Assembly: GCF_900110265.1 (NCBI RefSeq)
Contig: NZ_FODB01000025.1
Coordinates: 1-49,735, forward strand
Source: Vreelandella aquamarina
Lineage (GTDB): Bacteria; Pseudomonadota; Gammaproteobacteria; Pseudomonadales; Halomonadaceae
DNA length: 49,735 nucleotides
Reading direction: 5' to 3'
Part shown: positions 1-7,863 of the stretch, one piece after another
Numbering within the stretch: position 1 is the first letter of the stretch
How the letters are laid out: each line of letters begins with the position of its first letter
Position numbers and translations under genes: made by a program
Notes under the pieces: generated by a model
The model's database searches: none
Seen by the model: the letters and a program-made list of their open reading frames with translations, nothing else
What the model was told of the DNA's origin: nothing

Positions 1-259
1 CCGAGTCATAGGTGGCACGCTCGATCTTGCGGCTGGAGACCACCCCGGTGGCGTAGCCGTAGATCAGCAGGCTCAGTAGCACCGCCGGGTGATGTGCCTT
101 GGAACCCCGCCCCATGTAACGCCGGGTCAACGTCGAGAGGTCCAGTTGTTCGACAACATCGACAACGAACCGCGCCAGGTGACCATCGGGCAACCACTCG
201 TCTACCGAAGGCGGCAGCAGGTAATCGGTCTGGCGATCCACAGGGATGAAGCGGCTCAT
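1..259 (-). CDS. IS1182-family transposase, N-terminal part (runs off window)
   Basis: The first 86 residues of a transposase are read on the minus strand from an ATG at 257-259 to the window edge, with no stop. The start (MSRFIPVDRQ..YLLPPSVDEWL) and the segments ARFVVDVVEQLDL and LLIYGYATGVVSSRKIERA are typical of the DUF772-type N-terminus of IS1182-family DDE transposases. The catalytic domain lies outside the window. The gene reads away from the truncated astE, so the IS left end lies between 260 and about 326. Family assignment is from remembered motifs; confidence is high for a transposase and good for IS1182. Confidence 0.88.
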   Translation of the reverse strand, partial: MSRFIPVDRQTDYLLPPSVDEWLPDGHLARFVVDVVEQLDLSTLTRRYMGRGSKAHHPAVLLSLLIYGYATGVVSSRKIERATYDS

Positions 260-326
260 GGCGATCTTCTCAGCTCGGCGATGACGGTGGTCAGTATCTC
301 ACGGTGCAACGGAAAGTCCGACAGGC
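1..326 (-). mobile_element. IS1182-like insertion sequence, left end (partial)
   Basis: The element holds the transposase start (257-259) plus about 65 bp of leader. Its outer end is inferred from where AstE homology stops (around 320-326). Read on the minus strand, the end begins near CCTGTCGGACTTTC. The exact terminal repeat and target duplication cannot be fixed because the other end is outside the window. Confidence 0.65.
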
Positions 327-548
327 TGCTAGAGCGCTGAGCCAGTCGCCAAGGAGTTCCACAGGAGCGGTTTCGTTACCGTGTATCGCCGCAGAAAACA
401 CACAGGCGCGGGCCTCTGGGCGCAAAATATTGGGCGTTAGTTCCAGAACACCTGGCCCATGAAGATGGTAAGTGCCGCTTGGGAAGCGGCCGATGCGCGG
501 GGAAGGGCGTTCGCCGTCAAGCGTCCAGTCGAGCCATTGGCCTAGCAT
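320..548 (-). pseudogene. astE: astE, succinylglutamate desuccinylase, 5' fragment cut by an IS
   Basis: Minus-strand N-terminal fragment of about 75 residues. It carries GVLELTPNILRPE and the zinc-site motif AAIHGNETAPVELL of AstE (M14-like metallocarboxypeptidase fold; last step of the arginine succinyltransferase pathway, succinylglutamate to glutamate plus succinate). The best start is the ATG at 546-548 with AAGGA seven bases upstream; an in-frame ATG at 570-572 lacks a ribosome site. Homology ends after DWLSALA, where the IS1182-like element begins, and the frame closes in IS sequence at 291. The other zinc ligand and most of the fold are missing, so arginine catabolism by this copy should be abolished. 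Confidence 0.8.
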
Positions 549-671
549 GAAAGTGTCCTTAAGCATGGGCATTCGCTTTTTGTTACCCTACCTTTACCAC
601 GCTGGCCGTTGACCACAAGTGGGGACGTCGTTCGCGTGAAAATGGTCGGTGGGAAGATGAAAGTTGTTGGT

Positions 672-709
672 ACAAAAAACGCTTATGGCAGATCGCTACA
701 AGCGTTTTC
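672..709 (-). terminator. Rho-independent terminator reading minus strand
   Basis: A perfect 9-bp inverted repeat (AAAACGCTT at 677-685, AAGCGTTTT at 701-709) is followed on the minus strand by a run of six T. No minus-strand gene ends here, so it may close a short transcript starting near 790, or be a remnant of a lost gene. Confidence 0.45.
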
Positions 710-892
710 AGGCCCAGCGCTTTTAGTGCTGAAGTGGCACAAGTGCAAGGTCGGCACATCGATGAAATCGAAGCGCGGCGTCGAAAACATTCGCTTTTAT
801 CTACGCTTAACTGCGCTATGTTTCAATGAGTTTTCACTGCCCGCTGTGGGCAACCTGTCTGATGCTTGAATGCAAGTCCAAAGGAGTGAGTA

Positions 893-1492
893 ATGACGAA
901 GGTACTGGTACTTTATTATTCCATGTATGGACATATCGATACCTTAGCAGCCGCTGTGGCGGAGGGGGCAAAGGGTGTTGATGGCGTAGAGGTCACGGTC
1001 AAACGCGTGCCCGAAACTATGCCGGAAGAGGTGTTCAAAAACGCGGGCGGCAAGCAGGATTTCACCACGCCGGAAGCCACGCCCCAAGAGCTGGCCGATT
1101 ACGATGCCATCATCTTCGGCACGCCCACTCGCTTTGGCAACATGGCCGGCCAGATGCGTACCTTCCTCGACCAAACCGGTGGTTTGTGGGCCAACGGCGC
1201 GCTGCGTGGCAAGGTGGCGAGCGTATTCACCTCGACCGGTACCGGCGGTGGCGACGAGATGACCATTACCTCCACCTGGACCACCCTGGCCCACCACGGC
1301 ATGGTCATCGTGCCGATTGGCTACGGCATTGAAGAGCAGTTTGATATTTCGAAAGTAAGCGGCGGCACGCCCTATGGTGCTGCAACGCTGGCCGGCGGTG
1401 ATGGCTCCCGCCAGCCGGATGACCGCGAGCTGAAAATTGCCCGCTTCCAGGGTAAACACGTGGCTGAAATTGCCGCTAAGCTGGCGAGTTAA
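893..1492 (+). CDS. wrbA: NAD(P)H:quinone oxidoreductase WrbA
   Basis: Cytoplasmic flavodoxin-like FMN enzyme of 199 residues, the usual WrbA length. It reduces quinones by two electrons and so avoids semiquinone radicals. Seen: the FMN phosphate loop [12 protein letters not shown] near residues 8-19, the segment [20 protein letters not shown] near 76-95, and [11 protein letters not shown] near 113-123. The ATG has a strong AAAGGAG site nine bases upstream. It stands alone and ends at a bidirectional hairpin shared with the convergent dehydrogenase gene. Confidence 0.95.
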   Translation: MTKVLVLYYSMYGHIDTLAAAVAEGAKGVDGVEVTVKRVPETMPEEVFKNAGGKQDFTTPEATPQELADYDAIIFGTPTRFGNMAGQMRTFLDQTGGLWANGALRGKVASVFTSTGTGGGDEMTITSTWTTLAHHGMVIVPIGYGIEEQFDISKVSGGTPYGAATLAGGDGSRQPDDRELKIARFQGKHVAEIAAKLAS

Positions 1493-1518
1493 TCGTTAGC
1501 TAAAAATGCTAGCTGAAA

Positions 1519-1560
1519 ACGAGCAACGCCTCACTGTTAATGCAGCGAGGCGTTGCTCGT
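1519..1560. terminator. Bidirectional terminator wrbA / dmlA
   Basis: Perfect 14-bp inverted repeat (1519-1532 and 1547-1560) with a 14-nt loop, between the convergent stops of wrbA and the minus-strand dehydrogenase. T-rich sequence lies on both sides (GTTTTTAT at 1570-1577, GTTTTC on the minus strand). Confidence 0.8.
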
Positions 1561-1585
1561 TATGGGGCGTTGTTTTTATAGGGGA

Positions 1586-2659
1586 TTAGCCGCCAATCCG
1601 CTCGGCAATGGCGTTCCCTAGGCTTACCGTAGTGCCCTGGCCACCTACGTCGCGGGTGAGCACTTGGCTATCGCCTTCGCCCAGCACGGCTTCGATGGCC
1701 TCGACCATGGCGTCGGCGGCTTCCTTGTGTCCCAGATGTTCCAACATCATGGCGCCTGACCAGATTTGGCCGATGGGGTTGGCAATGCCCTTGCCCGCAA
1801 TGTCGGGTGCGCTGCCATGAACCGGCTCGAACAGGCTGGGGAATTTGCCTTCCGGGTTGATGTTGGCGGAGGGCGCAATGCCGATGGTGCCGGTGCAGGC
1901 CGGGCCTAAGTCGGAAAGAATATCGCCAAACAGGTTGCTGCCTACCACTACATCAAACCAGTCCGGGTGCAGCACAAAGTTGGCGGTCAAAATATCAATG
2001 TGGAACTTATCCACGGCGATCTCTGGGTACTGCTTGGCCATTTCGGCCACGCGTTCATCCCAGTAGGGCATGGTGATGGAGATACCGTTGGACTTCGTGG
2101 CCGAGGTAAGCTTTTTACGCGGGCGGGTTTGCGCTAGATCGAAGGCGTACTTCAGCACGCGGTCCACGCCGGTACGGCTCATCACCGTTTCCTGAATGAC
2201 GATTTCACGCTCGGTGCCTTCGAACATCTTCCCGCCGATACTGGAGTATTCGCCTTCGGTGTTTTCACGCACCACGTAGAAGTCGATATCCCCCGGAGCG
2301 CGACCGGCCAGCGGGCTCTTGATGCCCGGCATCAGTTTGCAGGGGCGCAGATTGATGTATTGATCGAACTGGCGGCGGAACTGCAGCAGCGAACCCCATA
2401 GCGAAATATGGTCCGGCACTTTTTCTGGCCAGCCCACCGCTCCATAGAACAGCGCGTCAAAGCCTTTGAGCTGCTCAAACCAGTCGTCGGGCAGCATCTT
2501 GCCGTGTTCCAGGTAGTAGTCGCAGCTACCAAACTCAAACGTGGTGAATTCCAGGTCGATATTGAAGCGCTTGGCGGTGGCTTCTAGTGCGCGGATGCCT
2601 TCTGGCATCACTTCGGTACCGATACCGTCGCCAGCGATGACTGCAATACGATGGGCCAT
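1586..2659 (-). CDS. dmlA: D-malate / tartrate dehydrogenase (decarboxylating)
   Basis: A 357-residue member of the isocitrate/isopropylmalate dehydrogenase family. It oxidises and decarboxylates D-malate to pyruvate with NAD+; many members also use tartrate (TtuC). Seen: N-terminal IAVIAGDGIGTEVMPEG, substrate-binding arginines in FRRQFDQYINLRP, FYVVRENTEGEYS, the metal-binding aspartate region GSNLFGDILSDLG, and the cofactor loop EPVHGSAPDIAGKG. WPEKVPDHISLWG favours DmlA/TtuC over LeuB, and no leuCD genes lie nearby. The GGAGC site precedes the ATG by about seven bases. A LysR regulator is divergent 130 bp away. D-malate versus tartrate preference cannot be decided here. Confidence 0.88.
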   Translation of the reverse strand: MAHRIAVIAGDGIGTEVMPEGIRALEATAKRFNIDLEFTTFEFGSCDYYLEHGKMLPDDWFEQLKGFDALFYGAVGWPEKVPDHISLWGSLLQFRRQFDQYINLRPCKLMPGIKSPLAGRAPGDIDFYVVRENTEGEYSSIGGKMFEGTEREIVIQETVMSRTGVDRVLKYAFDLAQTRPRKKLTSATKSNGISITMPYWDERVAEMAKQYPEIAVDKFHIDILTANFVLHPDWFDVVVGSNLFGDILSDLGPACTGTIGIAPSANINPEGKFPSLFEPVHGSAPDIAGKGIANPIGQIWSGAMMLEHLGHKEAADAMVEAIEAVLGEGDSQVLTRDVGGQGTTVSLGNAIAERIGG

Positions 2660-2789
2660 GGGGGCTCCTTGTTTTATTAGACGTCACAAAATAGCAGGGC
2701 GTGTTTTCGTGGTATGAGTGTAGCGCCTGTTGGCGACGAGATAATCAGGCTACTATGCAAGCTATTGTTGCCTTAAAGTGAAGAATCAC

Positions 2790-3707
2790 ATGATGCTGGA
2801 TGACCTCGCCTTTTTTCAGCAGCTGGCCCGGGCAGGGAGCTTAACCGCCACCGCCCGAGAGCTGGGGCTGTCACTCTCGGCCGTCAGCAAACGCTTAAAG
2901 CAGCTAGAAGCCCGGCTTGGCGTGACGCTGGCGGCGCGTACCACTCGCCGCTTGACGCTGACCGCCGAGGGGGAGCGCTATCTCACTCAAGGTGGGCTGA
3001 TTTTAGAAGAGCTGCAAACGCTGGAGAGCGCACTCAGCGATACCGCGAGCCAAGGGCTTACTGGACGGCTGCGGGTCAACGCGACCTTTGGCTTTGGCAG
3101 GCGGCATATTGCGCCACTGCTCTCACATTTTTGCGCAGAACACCCGGCGGTGGAGAGCTGGCTGGAACTGACGAATTTCCCACTCAATTTAAGCGATCAC
3201 GGTTTTGATGTGGGGATTCGCATTGGCGAGCCGCCGGATTCGCGCCTAGTCGCCAAGCGTATTCTGCCCAACCGGCGAGTGCTGTGCGCCTCGCCAAGCT
3301 ATATGGCGAAAATGCCCGCGCTGAACGTGCCGAGCGATCTTGCCCAACACAGCTGCCTGGTAATTCGTGAAAACGATAGCGACTTCCCACTATGGCGCTT
3401 TGAGCATCGCCACTCGACGCAGCGCCAGGCGGTGAAAGTTAGCGGGCAACTGGCCAGTAACGACGGCGAGGTGATTACCCGCTTAGCGCTGGATGGCCAC
3501 GGCGTGATGCTGCGCTCCTGGTGGGATGTGAACGAACACTTGGCTAGCGGCGCGCTGCACACGCTGCTGCCCGATTGGCAGGGCGTGCGCGCTGACTTTT
3601 ATGCCGTGTTTGAGCACCGCCGCCATATACCGACGCGCATTAGCGCCTTCATTGATTTTTTACAGCGGGAAATGGCGGGCAGGGTGCCCGCCTTGCCCAA
3701 TGGCTGA
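2790..3707 (+). CDS. LysR-family regulator, DmlR-like
   Basis: LysR transcription factor of about 305 residues: winged helix-turn-helix at residues 1-60 (SLTATARELGLSLSAVSKRL), then a periplasmic-binding-like effector domain. It is divergent from the D-malate/tartrate dehydrogenase with 130 bp between them, the arrangement of dmlR-dmlA, so activation of that gene is the likely job. Start choice is uncertain: GTG at 2778, ATG at 2790 or ATG at 2793. The ATGs fit the family N-terminus (DDLAFFQQLARAGS) best. No strong ribosome site is seen. Confidence 0.85.
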   Translation: MMLDDLAFFQQLARAGSLTATARELGLSLSAVSKRLKQLEARLGVTLAARTTRRLTLTAEGERYLTQGGLILEELQTLESALSDTASQGLTGRLRVNATFGFGRRHIAPLLSHFCAEHPAVESWLELTNFPLNLSDHGFDVGIRIGEPPDSRLVAKRILPNRRVLCASPSYMAKMPALNVPSDLAQHSCLVIRENDSDFPLWRFEHRHSTQRQAVKVSGQLASNDGEVITRLALDGHGVMLRSWWDVNEHLASGALHTLLPDWQGVRADFYAVFEHRRHIPTRISAFIDFLQREMAGRVPALPNG

Positions 3708-3720
3708 CAGGCGGGGTGCG

Positions 3721-4281
3721 CTAGCGGCCTGGGCAGGTTTGGTCCTGCACCACGTCAATCAGCTCATCGGTGGGGAAGTCCAGCTCGGCGGCGCGCTGGC
3801 GCAGGCGCTGCTCCACGTCGCCTTCAAGGGTTGGCGTGCGGGCCAGAATCCATAGGTAGTCGCGGTTGGGGCCTGCCACCAATGCCCACTGGTAGTCGTC
3901 ATCTAGCTCAAGGACGTTATAGCCGCCGTAAAACGGGCCAAAGAAGCTGACCTTCAGCCGCCCAACGCTCTCATCATCAATAAAGTAGGCGCGCCCCTCG
4001 GCTTCATCCCAGGCTTGCTCTTCCAGGTTGTAGCCCCGGTTGATTACCTTAACGCCGCCATCGTCACGCAGGCTGTAGGTAGCTGTGACGCAGTCCAACC
4101 CCTCTTCAAAGGAGTGATCCAGGCGGGCAATTTCGTACCACTCGCCCAAATAGCGCTCTAGCTCAAAACCAGAGACGGGTTCGGTGCCATCGGGAATACC
4201 GGTGCAGCCGATCAGCAGTGTGCCGGTAGCGGCAACCGCTGCCAGCGTGGCCATGCTCCTTGGCCGCCATGCGGATTTCAT
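3721..4281 (-). CDS. blc: Outer-membrane lipoprotein lipocalin Blc
   Basis: Bacterial lipocalin of 186 residues that binds hydrophobic ligands such as fatty acids or lysophospholipids at the outer membrane. Seen: a lipoprotein signal ending in the lipobox LLIGC, the lipocalin signature LERYLGEWYEIARLDHSFE, GPFYGGYNVLELD, and ALVAGPNRDYLWILARTP near the end. The start at 4281 is chosen because AAGGAG (4289-4294 complement) lies seven bases upstream; the ATG at 4284 is possible. The longer frame to 4311 has no ribosome site. Its 3' end lies 13 bp from the end of the convergent LysR gene. Confidence 0.92.
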   Translation of the reverse strand: MKSAWRPRSMATLAAVAATGTLLIGCTGIPDGTEPVSGFELERYLGEWYEIARLDHSFEEGLDCVTATYSLRDDGGVKVINRGYNLEEQAWDEAEGRAYFIDDESVGRLKVSFFGPFYGGYNVLELDDDYQWALVAGPNRDYLWILARTPTLEGDVEQRLRQRAAELDFPTDELIDVVQDQTCPGR

Positions 4282-4447
4282 CATCTCGCTCCTTGGTGAA
4301 CACTTGAACAATAAACATTAAATCTATCAGTGTGGGGCACTGCGTGCGATGGTCCCTTGCTGGGGGCTACACGGCAAGCAGAGGAAATAGGCTATGGTAT
4401 GTCTGTTACCGTATCCTCTTAACAATGCTGATAACAAAGGAGTGATT

Positions 4448-4876
4448 ATGTGGCATCAACAAGAGATTCACTTGCCGGAAATGCCTCGGGGCTTTCACCT
4501 GATTACCGATGAGATTGTCAGGGCGCTGCCCTGTTTGGCAGAGTGCCACCAAGGGCTGCTGCATTTACAGCTGATGCACACTTCCGCCTCGTTAACGCTC
4601 AATGAAAACACCGACCCAGATGTTCGTCATGATCTGGATGCCTTTATTCGCCGCTTAGTGCCCGAAGGGCTGAGCTACTTCCAGCACACCTTAGAAGGCC
4701 CTGATGACATGCCTGCCCATGTGGCCTCTAGCCTGCTAGGCACTCAGCTTAGCCTTGCGGTACGCGATGGCCGCTTAGCCCTTGGCACCTGGCAAGGGGT
4801 GTGGTTAGGTGAGCACCGTGAACAGGGTGGTTCGCGCCGCTTACTGGCCACATTGAACGGCTGTACTGCGCCCTAG
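4448..4876 (+). CDS. yjbQ: YjbQ family protein (UPF0047)
   Basis: A 142-residue member of the YjbQ/UPF0047 family. Some members have weak thiamine-phosphate synthase activity, but the true role is unsettled. Seen: GLLHLQLMHTSASLTLNEN, with the conserved His-Thr-Ser-Ala pocket, then DVRHDLDAFIRRLVPE, and the C-terminal GTWQGVWLGEHR typical of the family. The ATG at 4448 has AAAGGAG five bases upstream; an in-frame ATG at 4394 has none. It runs convergently into fragments of a decayed locus. Confidence 0.88.
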   Translation: MWHQQEIHLPEMPRGFHLITDEIVRALPCLAECHQGLLHLQLMHTSASLTLNENTDPDVRHDLDAFIRRLVPEGLSYFQHTLEGPDDMPAHVASSLLGTQLSLAVRDGRLALGTWQGVWLGEHREQGGSRRLLATLNGCTAP

Positions 4877-4884
4877 CGGCAGTC

Positions 4885-5027
4885 CATTGAATGACTTTTT
4901 TGAGATAAGCGCCCCAGGCCGGGACGCCGAAATCGAGCGTGGCGTCATCAGCAAGGGCGGCTTGGGTGGTAACGCCTGCCAAGCTTAGGGCAATGGTAGA
5001 AACGAGTGGACGGGTTAAACGCGTCAT
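4885..5027 (-). pseudogene. N-terminal remnant of a periplasmic (betaine-type) binding protein
   Basis: Reads a clear Sec signal peptide (MTRLTRPLVSTIALSLAGVT..AALA) followed by DDATLDFGVPAW, which resembles the mature start of choline/betaine/carnitine ABC substrate-binding proteins. Similarity then stops and the frame runs into the yjbQ 3' end. At least 85% of the gene is missing. The family call is inference from a dozen residues and the neighbouring hydroxylase fragment. Confidence 0.5.
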
Positions 5028-5059
5028 GGAAGGGGATCTTCTTGCTTAGGTTATTGTGA

Positions 5060-5287
5060 TTACGCGGTGGTACGAGCGAGAACACGCAGGCGCGAAGCCA
5101 GCATATCGCGGTCTAGATAGGTGCCCTGAAGATGGTGAGCACCGCTATTGGGATCGAACTCCCTGCGGCCGTGAAGCACGCGACGATTATCGAACGCCAC
5201 CATCTGGCCCGGTTTTAAGGTGAACTCCAACTGATGGGCATCGCTGTGGAAGAGTTGCCACAGCACTTTATAAGCGCGGTACCAAGC
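5060..5287 (-). pseudogene. C-terminal remnant of gamma-butyrobetaine hydroxylase-like dioxygenase
   Basis: About 73 in-frame residues end at the TAA near 5060. They include KPGQMVAFDNRRVLHGRREF and HLQGTYLDRDMLASRLRVL, the C-terminal block of TauD-fold gamma-butyrobetaine/trimethyllysine dioxygenases; the histidine of VLHGR is an iron ligand. There is no start, and the N-terminal two thirds, with the HxD iron motif, are gone. It lies just upstream of the binding-protein remnant on the same strand, as in a carnitine-use operon. The break is at the 5289-5320 hairpin. Confidence 0.72.
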
Positions 5288-5288
5288 C

Positions 5289-5320
5289 TAATGCCAGTCA
5301 GGCTTAACTGACTGGCATTA
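5289..5320. repeat. Perfect 13-bp inverted repeat at a deletion junction
   Basis: TAATGCCAGTCAG (5289-5301) and CTGACTGGCATTA (5308-5320) with loop GCTTAA. It sits exactly where the dioxygenase fragment loses homology. It could be the terminator of a deleted gene or an excision scar. No T-run of terminator type follows on either strand. Confidence 0.6.
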
Positions 5321-5358
5321 GCCCCAAAGACTTTGTTTAATTTATAGGTAGCTTTTTC

Positions 5359-5511
5359 ATGAGCCAATTACCACCGCTGTTATGGCCACAAGCCTTTGAG
5401 TCTGCTGTCCGCACCCTGAGCTTTACTGCCGCCGGTAGTGAGTTGGGAGTTACCCAGGTGGCCATCAGTCAGCGTATTCGGTTGTTAGTTTTTTTTGCTG
5501 ATAATGAGTAA
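5359..5511 (+). pseudogene. LysR-family regulator, 5' fragment
   Basis: A 50-codon frame starting MSQLPPLLWPQAFESAVRTL and continuing SFTAAGSELGVTQVAISQRI, the helix-turn-helix of a GcvA-type LysR protein. After QRIRLL the homology ends, and eight unrelated codons lead to a TAA at 5509-5511. The whole effector domain is missing. Divergent from the dioxygenase remnant, it was probably the regulator of the lost carnitine/butyrobetaine genes (inference). Confidence 0.7.
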
Positions 5512-5590
5512 ATTCACCAATTTTCTTGCCATTTTGGTGCAACCGTGAAGAATGATGCGCCTTCTTTGTTTTAAAAAAGGTGTGTTTGGT

Positions 5591-7042
5591 ATGGATTTTA
5601 CTCTTCCTCCCCTGTTGACCGCGATGGTGGACCGCGGTAATGGGCTGTTATGGGGCAGTGTGCTGATTTACCTGCTCATCGGTGCCGGCCTCTATTTCAC
5701 GGTCATGACCCGTGCTATTCAAATTCGTTATTTCGGACATATGTTCAAGCTGCTGCGCGGCTCCCGGCAGTCCAACGGCGGTATTTCCTCGTTCCAGGCG
5801 CTCTCTACCAGTCTCGCCGCGCGGGTGGGCACGGGTAACCTAGCGGGCGTTGCGGTGGCGATCTACTTCGGCGGCCCAGGCGCGATTTTCTGGATGTGGA
5901 TGACCGCGATGGTGGGTATGGCCACCAGCTTTGTAGAATCCACGCTGGCCCAGGCGTACAAAACCTACCATGGCGATAACACCTTTCGTGGTGGCCCGGC
6001 GCGCTACATCGAACGCGGCCTGGGGCTGCGCTGGCTGGCGGTCCTGTTTTCGATCTGCCTGATTATTGCGTTTGGGCTGGCGTTCAACAGCGTACAGGCC
6101 AACTCCATCGCCCAGGCCATGGAGCAGGCATTTGCCATTCCCACCTGGGTCATGGGGTTAGTCTTGATGGCCATCGTCGCGCCGATTATTTTCGGTGGTT
6201 TGAAGTCGATTGCTAAAGTGGCTGAGCTGGTAGTGCCGCTGATGGCACTGCTGTACCTGATCTTGGCGCTGGTCGTTGTGGCGCTCAATATCAACGACCT
6301 GCCCGCTGCCATCATGACGATCGTGCAGAGCGCTTTTGGTATCGAGCAGGCCGCTGGTGGGGCGATGGGCTATGCCATTTCCCAAGCGATTATGAACGGC
6401 ATTCAGCGCGGCTTGTTCTCTAACGAAGCGGGTATGGGGTCTGCGCCTAATGCGGCAGCGACTGCCAGCACCCGCCCGGATCATCCGGCGGCTCAGGGTT
6501 TTATTCAAATGCTGGGTGTTTTTCTGGATACCCTGGTGATCTGTACCGCGACGGCAGCAATCATCATTATGGCTGGGCCGGAGCTGCTGGCAGGTGAGAA
6601 CAGCAACGGTATCCAGCTAACGCAGATGGCGCTCTCCAGCCACGTAGGAGACTGGGGCGGCATGTTTATCGCCATCGCTATTCTGTTGTTTGCCTTTACC
6701 TCGGTGATTGCCAACTACTCCTACGGCGAATCCAACATTGAGTATCTGGCAGGCCGCCGTGCGCCGGTGGCGGTGATGATTTACCGCTTTGCCGTGCTAG
6801 GCATGATCATGGTGGGTTCCGTAGCCAGCCTTGGCGCGATCTGGAATTTTGCGGATCTCTCCATGGGTATGATGGCGATCATCAACCTGGTGGCGATTCT
6901 GCTGCTATCGCCCATTGCCTTTGCGCTGTTCAAAGATTACGACACGCAGCTCAAGGCGGGTAAAGAACCGGTCTTCGACCCCAGCCAGTTCCCGAAACTG
7001 GCCAAAAAGGTCGATCCCAACGCGTGGCCTAAGCAGAAGTAA
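5591..7042 (+). CDS. Sodium:alanine/glycine symporter, AGCS family
   Basis: A 483-residue inner-membrane Na+-coupled symporter for small neutral amino acids, of usual family length with about 11 hydrophobic segments. Family signatures seen: SLAARVGTGNLAGVAVAIYF near residue 90, GGPGAIFWMWMTAMVGMATSFVE, and QRGLFSNEAGMGSAPNAAAT near 280. The ATG at 5591 lies about ten bases after AAAGG and matches the family start. The in-frame ATGs at 5552/5555 would add a basic stretch with no ribosome site. It ends at a strong terminator. Substrate (alanine, glycine or glutamine) cannot be fixed. Confidence 0.92.
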   Translation: MDFTLPPLLTAMVDRGNGLLWGSVLIYLLIGAGLYFTVMTRAIQIRYFGHMFKLLRGSRQSNGGISSFQALSTSLAARVGTGNLAGVAVAIYFGGPGAIFWMWMTAMVGMATSFVESTLAQAYKTYHGDNTFRGGPARYIERGLGLRWLAVLFSICLIIAFGLAFNSVQANSIAQAMEQAFAIPTWVMGLVLMAIVAPIIFGGLKSIAKVAELVVPLMALLYLILALVVVALNINDLPAAIMTIVQSAFGIEQAAGGAMGYAISQAIMNGIQRGLFSNEAGMGSAPNAAATASTRPDHPAAQGFIQMLGVFLDTLVICTATAAIIIMAGPELLAGENSNGIQLTQMALSSHVGDWGGMFIAIAILLFAFTSVIANYSYGESNIEYLAGRRAPVAVMIYRFAVLGMIMVGSVASLGAIWNFADLSMGMMAIINLVAILLLSPIAFALFKDYDTQLKAGKEPVFDPSQFPKLAKKVDPNAWPKQK

Positions 7043-7062
7043 CAGGCGCGAGTTAAGTGCTT

Positions 7063-7110
7063 AACGCCCCGCTTCACGTTGCCAAAGTGCAGCGTGGGCG
7101 GGGCGTTTTC
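7063..7110 (+). terminator. Rho-independent terminator of AGCS gene
   Basis: AACGCCCCGC at 7063-7072 pairs with GCGGGGCGTT at 7098-7107, followed by TTTTC. The loop is long and partly structured. Confidence 0.8.
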
Positions 7111-7124
7111 ATGAGGTCAGAAGG

Positions 7125-7189
7125 TTCGATTTTGTCGAATGAAACTCGGAAAACGTTGCGCTTTTGCTCACCGAAAAGCGCCGTAGAAT
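7125..7189 (+). promoter_or_regulatory. Candidate azoR promoter/operator with two inverted repeats
   Basis: Two dyads precede azoR: TTCGA-N5-TCGAA at 7125-7139 and GCGCTTTT-N8-AAAAGCGC at 7158-7181. A possible -10 box, TAGAAT (7184-7189), directly follows the second. The position suggests a repressor site over the promoter. The factor is unknown and no good -35 is seen. Confidence 0.35.
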
Positions 7190-7225
7190 AGCGCCCAACC
7201 TTCTCTCTGTTTTTAAGGAATTTTC

Positions 7226-7834
7226 ATGACCACTCGTGCCCTGTTAGTGACCTCTTCTATCCTCGGCGACAACGGCCAGTCCAACGCGCTGGCGAGCCAT
7301 TTTCAGCAGCAGGCCGCTGCACGTGATGGCGTCGCCGTGACCCACCGCGATGTCGTTGCCAACGCGCTGCCGCACCTTGCTATCGAAGAGCTGGGTGCGT
7401 GGCAGACCCCGGCTGACGAGCGCACCACCGAGCAACAGGCGCTGGCCGCGCACTCGGATGAGCTGCTGGCAGAGCTGCGCGCTAACGACGTGCTGGTACT
7501 GGCGGTGCCGATGTACAACCTGGGCATTCCCACCCAGCTGAAAGCGTGGTTTGACCGCGTGCTGCGCGCCGGTGAAACGTTTCGCTACACCGAAAACGGC
7601 CCCCAGGGGCTGATCGAAGGCAAGCGAGCTATCATTCTGGCCGCTCGTGGCGGTCAATACGCGGGCACCGAGTTCGATAGCCAAACGCCGCACCTGAAAA
7701 CCATGTTGGGCCTGATGGGCATTAGCGATGTGGAAGTGGTGTTTGCTGAAGGTTTGAACATGGGCGACGCTCACCGCGATGCTGCCCTGAAAGAAGCCTT
7801 CCAAGCCATTGATCAGCTTGTCGAAGCGCTCTAA
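7226..7834 (+). CDS. azoR: FMN-dependent NADH:azo/quinone reductase AzoR
   Basis: A 202-residue flavodoxin-fold enzyme that reduces azo compounds and quinones with NADH and FMN. Seen: the FMN phosphate loop TSSILGDNGQSNALASHF near residues 9-26, the PMYNLGIPTQLKAWFDRVLR active-site segment near 95-114, the loop TFRYTENGPQGLIEGKRAI, and AARGGQYAGTEFDSQTPHLK. Length and motifs match AzoR of Escherichia coli. The ATG lies seven bases after AAGGAA. It is followed 30 bp later by atl on the same strand. Confidence 0.93.
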   Translation: MTTRALLVTSSILGDNGQSNALASHFQQQAAARDGVAVTHRDVVANALPHLAIEELGAWQTPADERTTEQQALAAHSDELLAELRANDVLVLAVPMYNLGIPTQLKAWFDRVLRAGETFRYTENGPQGLIEGKRAIILAARGGQYAGTEFDSQTPHLKTMLGLMGISDVEVVFAEGLNMGDAHRDAALKEAFQAIDQLVEAL

Positions 7835-7863
7835 ACCAACGCCATAAGCCAAACGAGGTTGTC

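Noticed and set aside
609..869. 86-codon ORF upstream of wrbA
   Set aside because: No ribosome site, no family resemblance, and it spans a terminator-like hairpin.
2778..2789. GTG start for the LysR gene
   Set aside because: Adds four residues not typical of the family; the ATG at 2790 fits better, though the GTG is not excluded.
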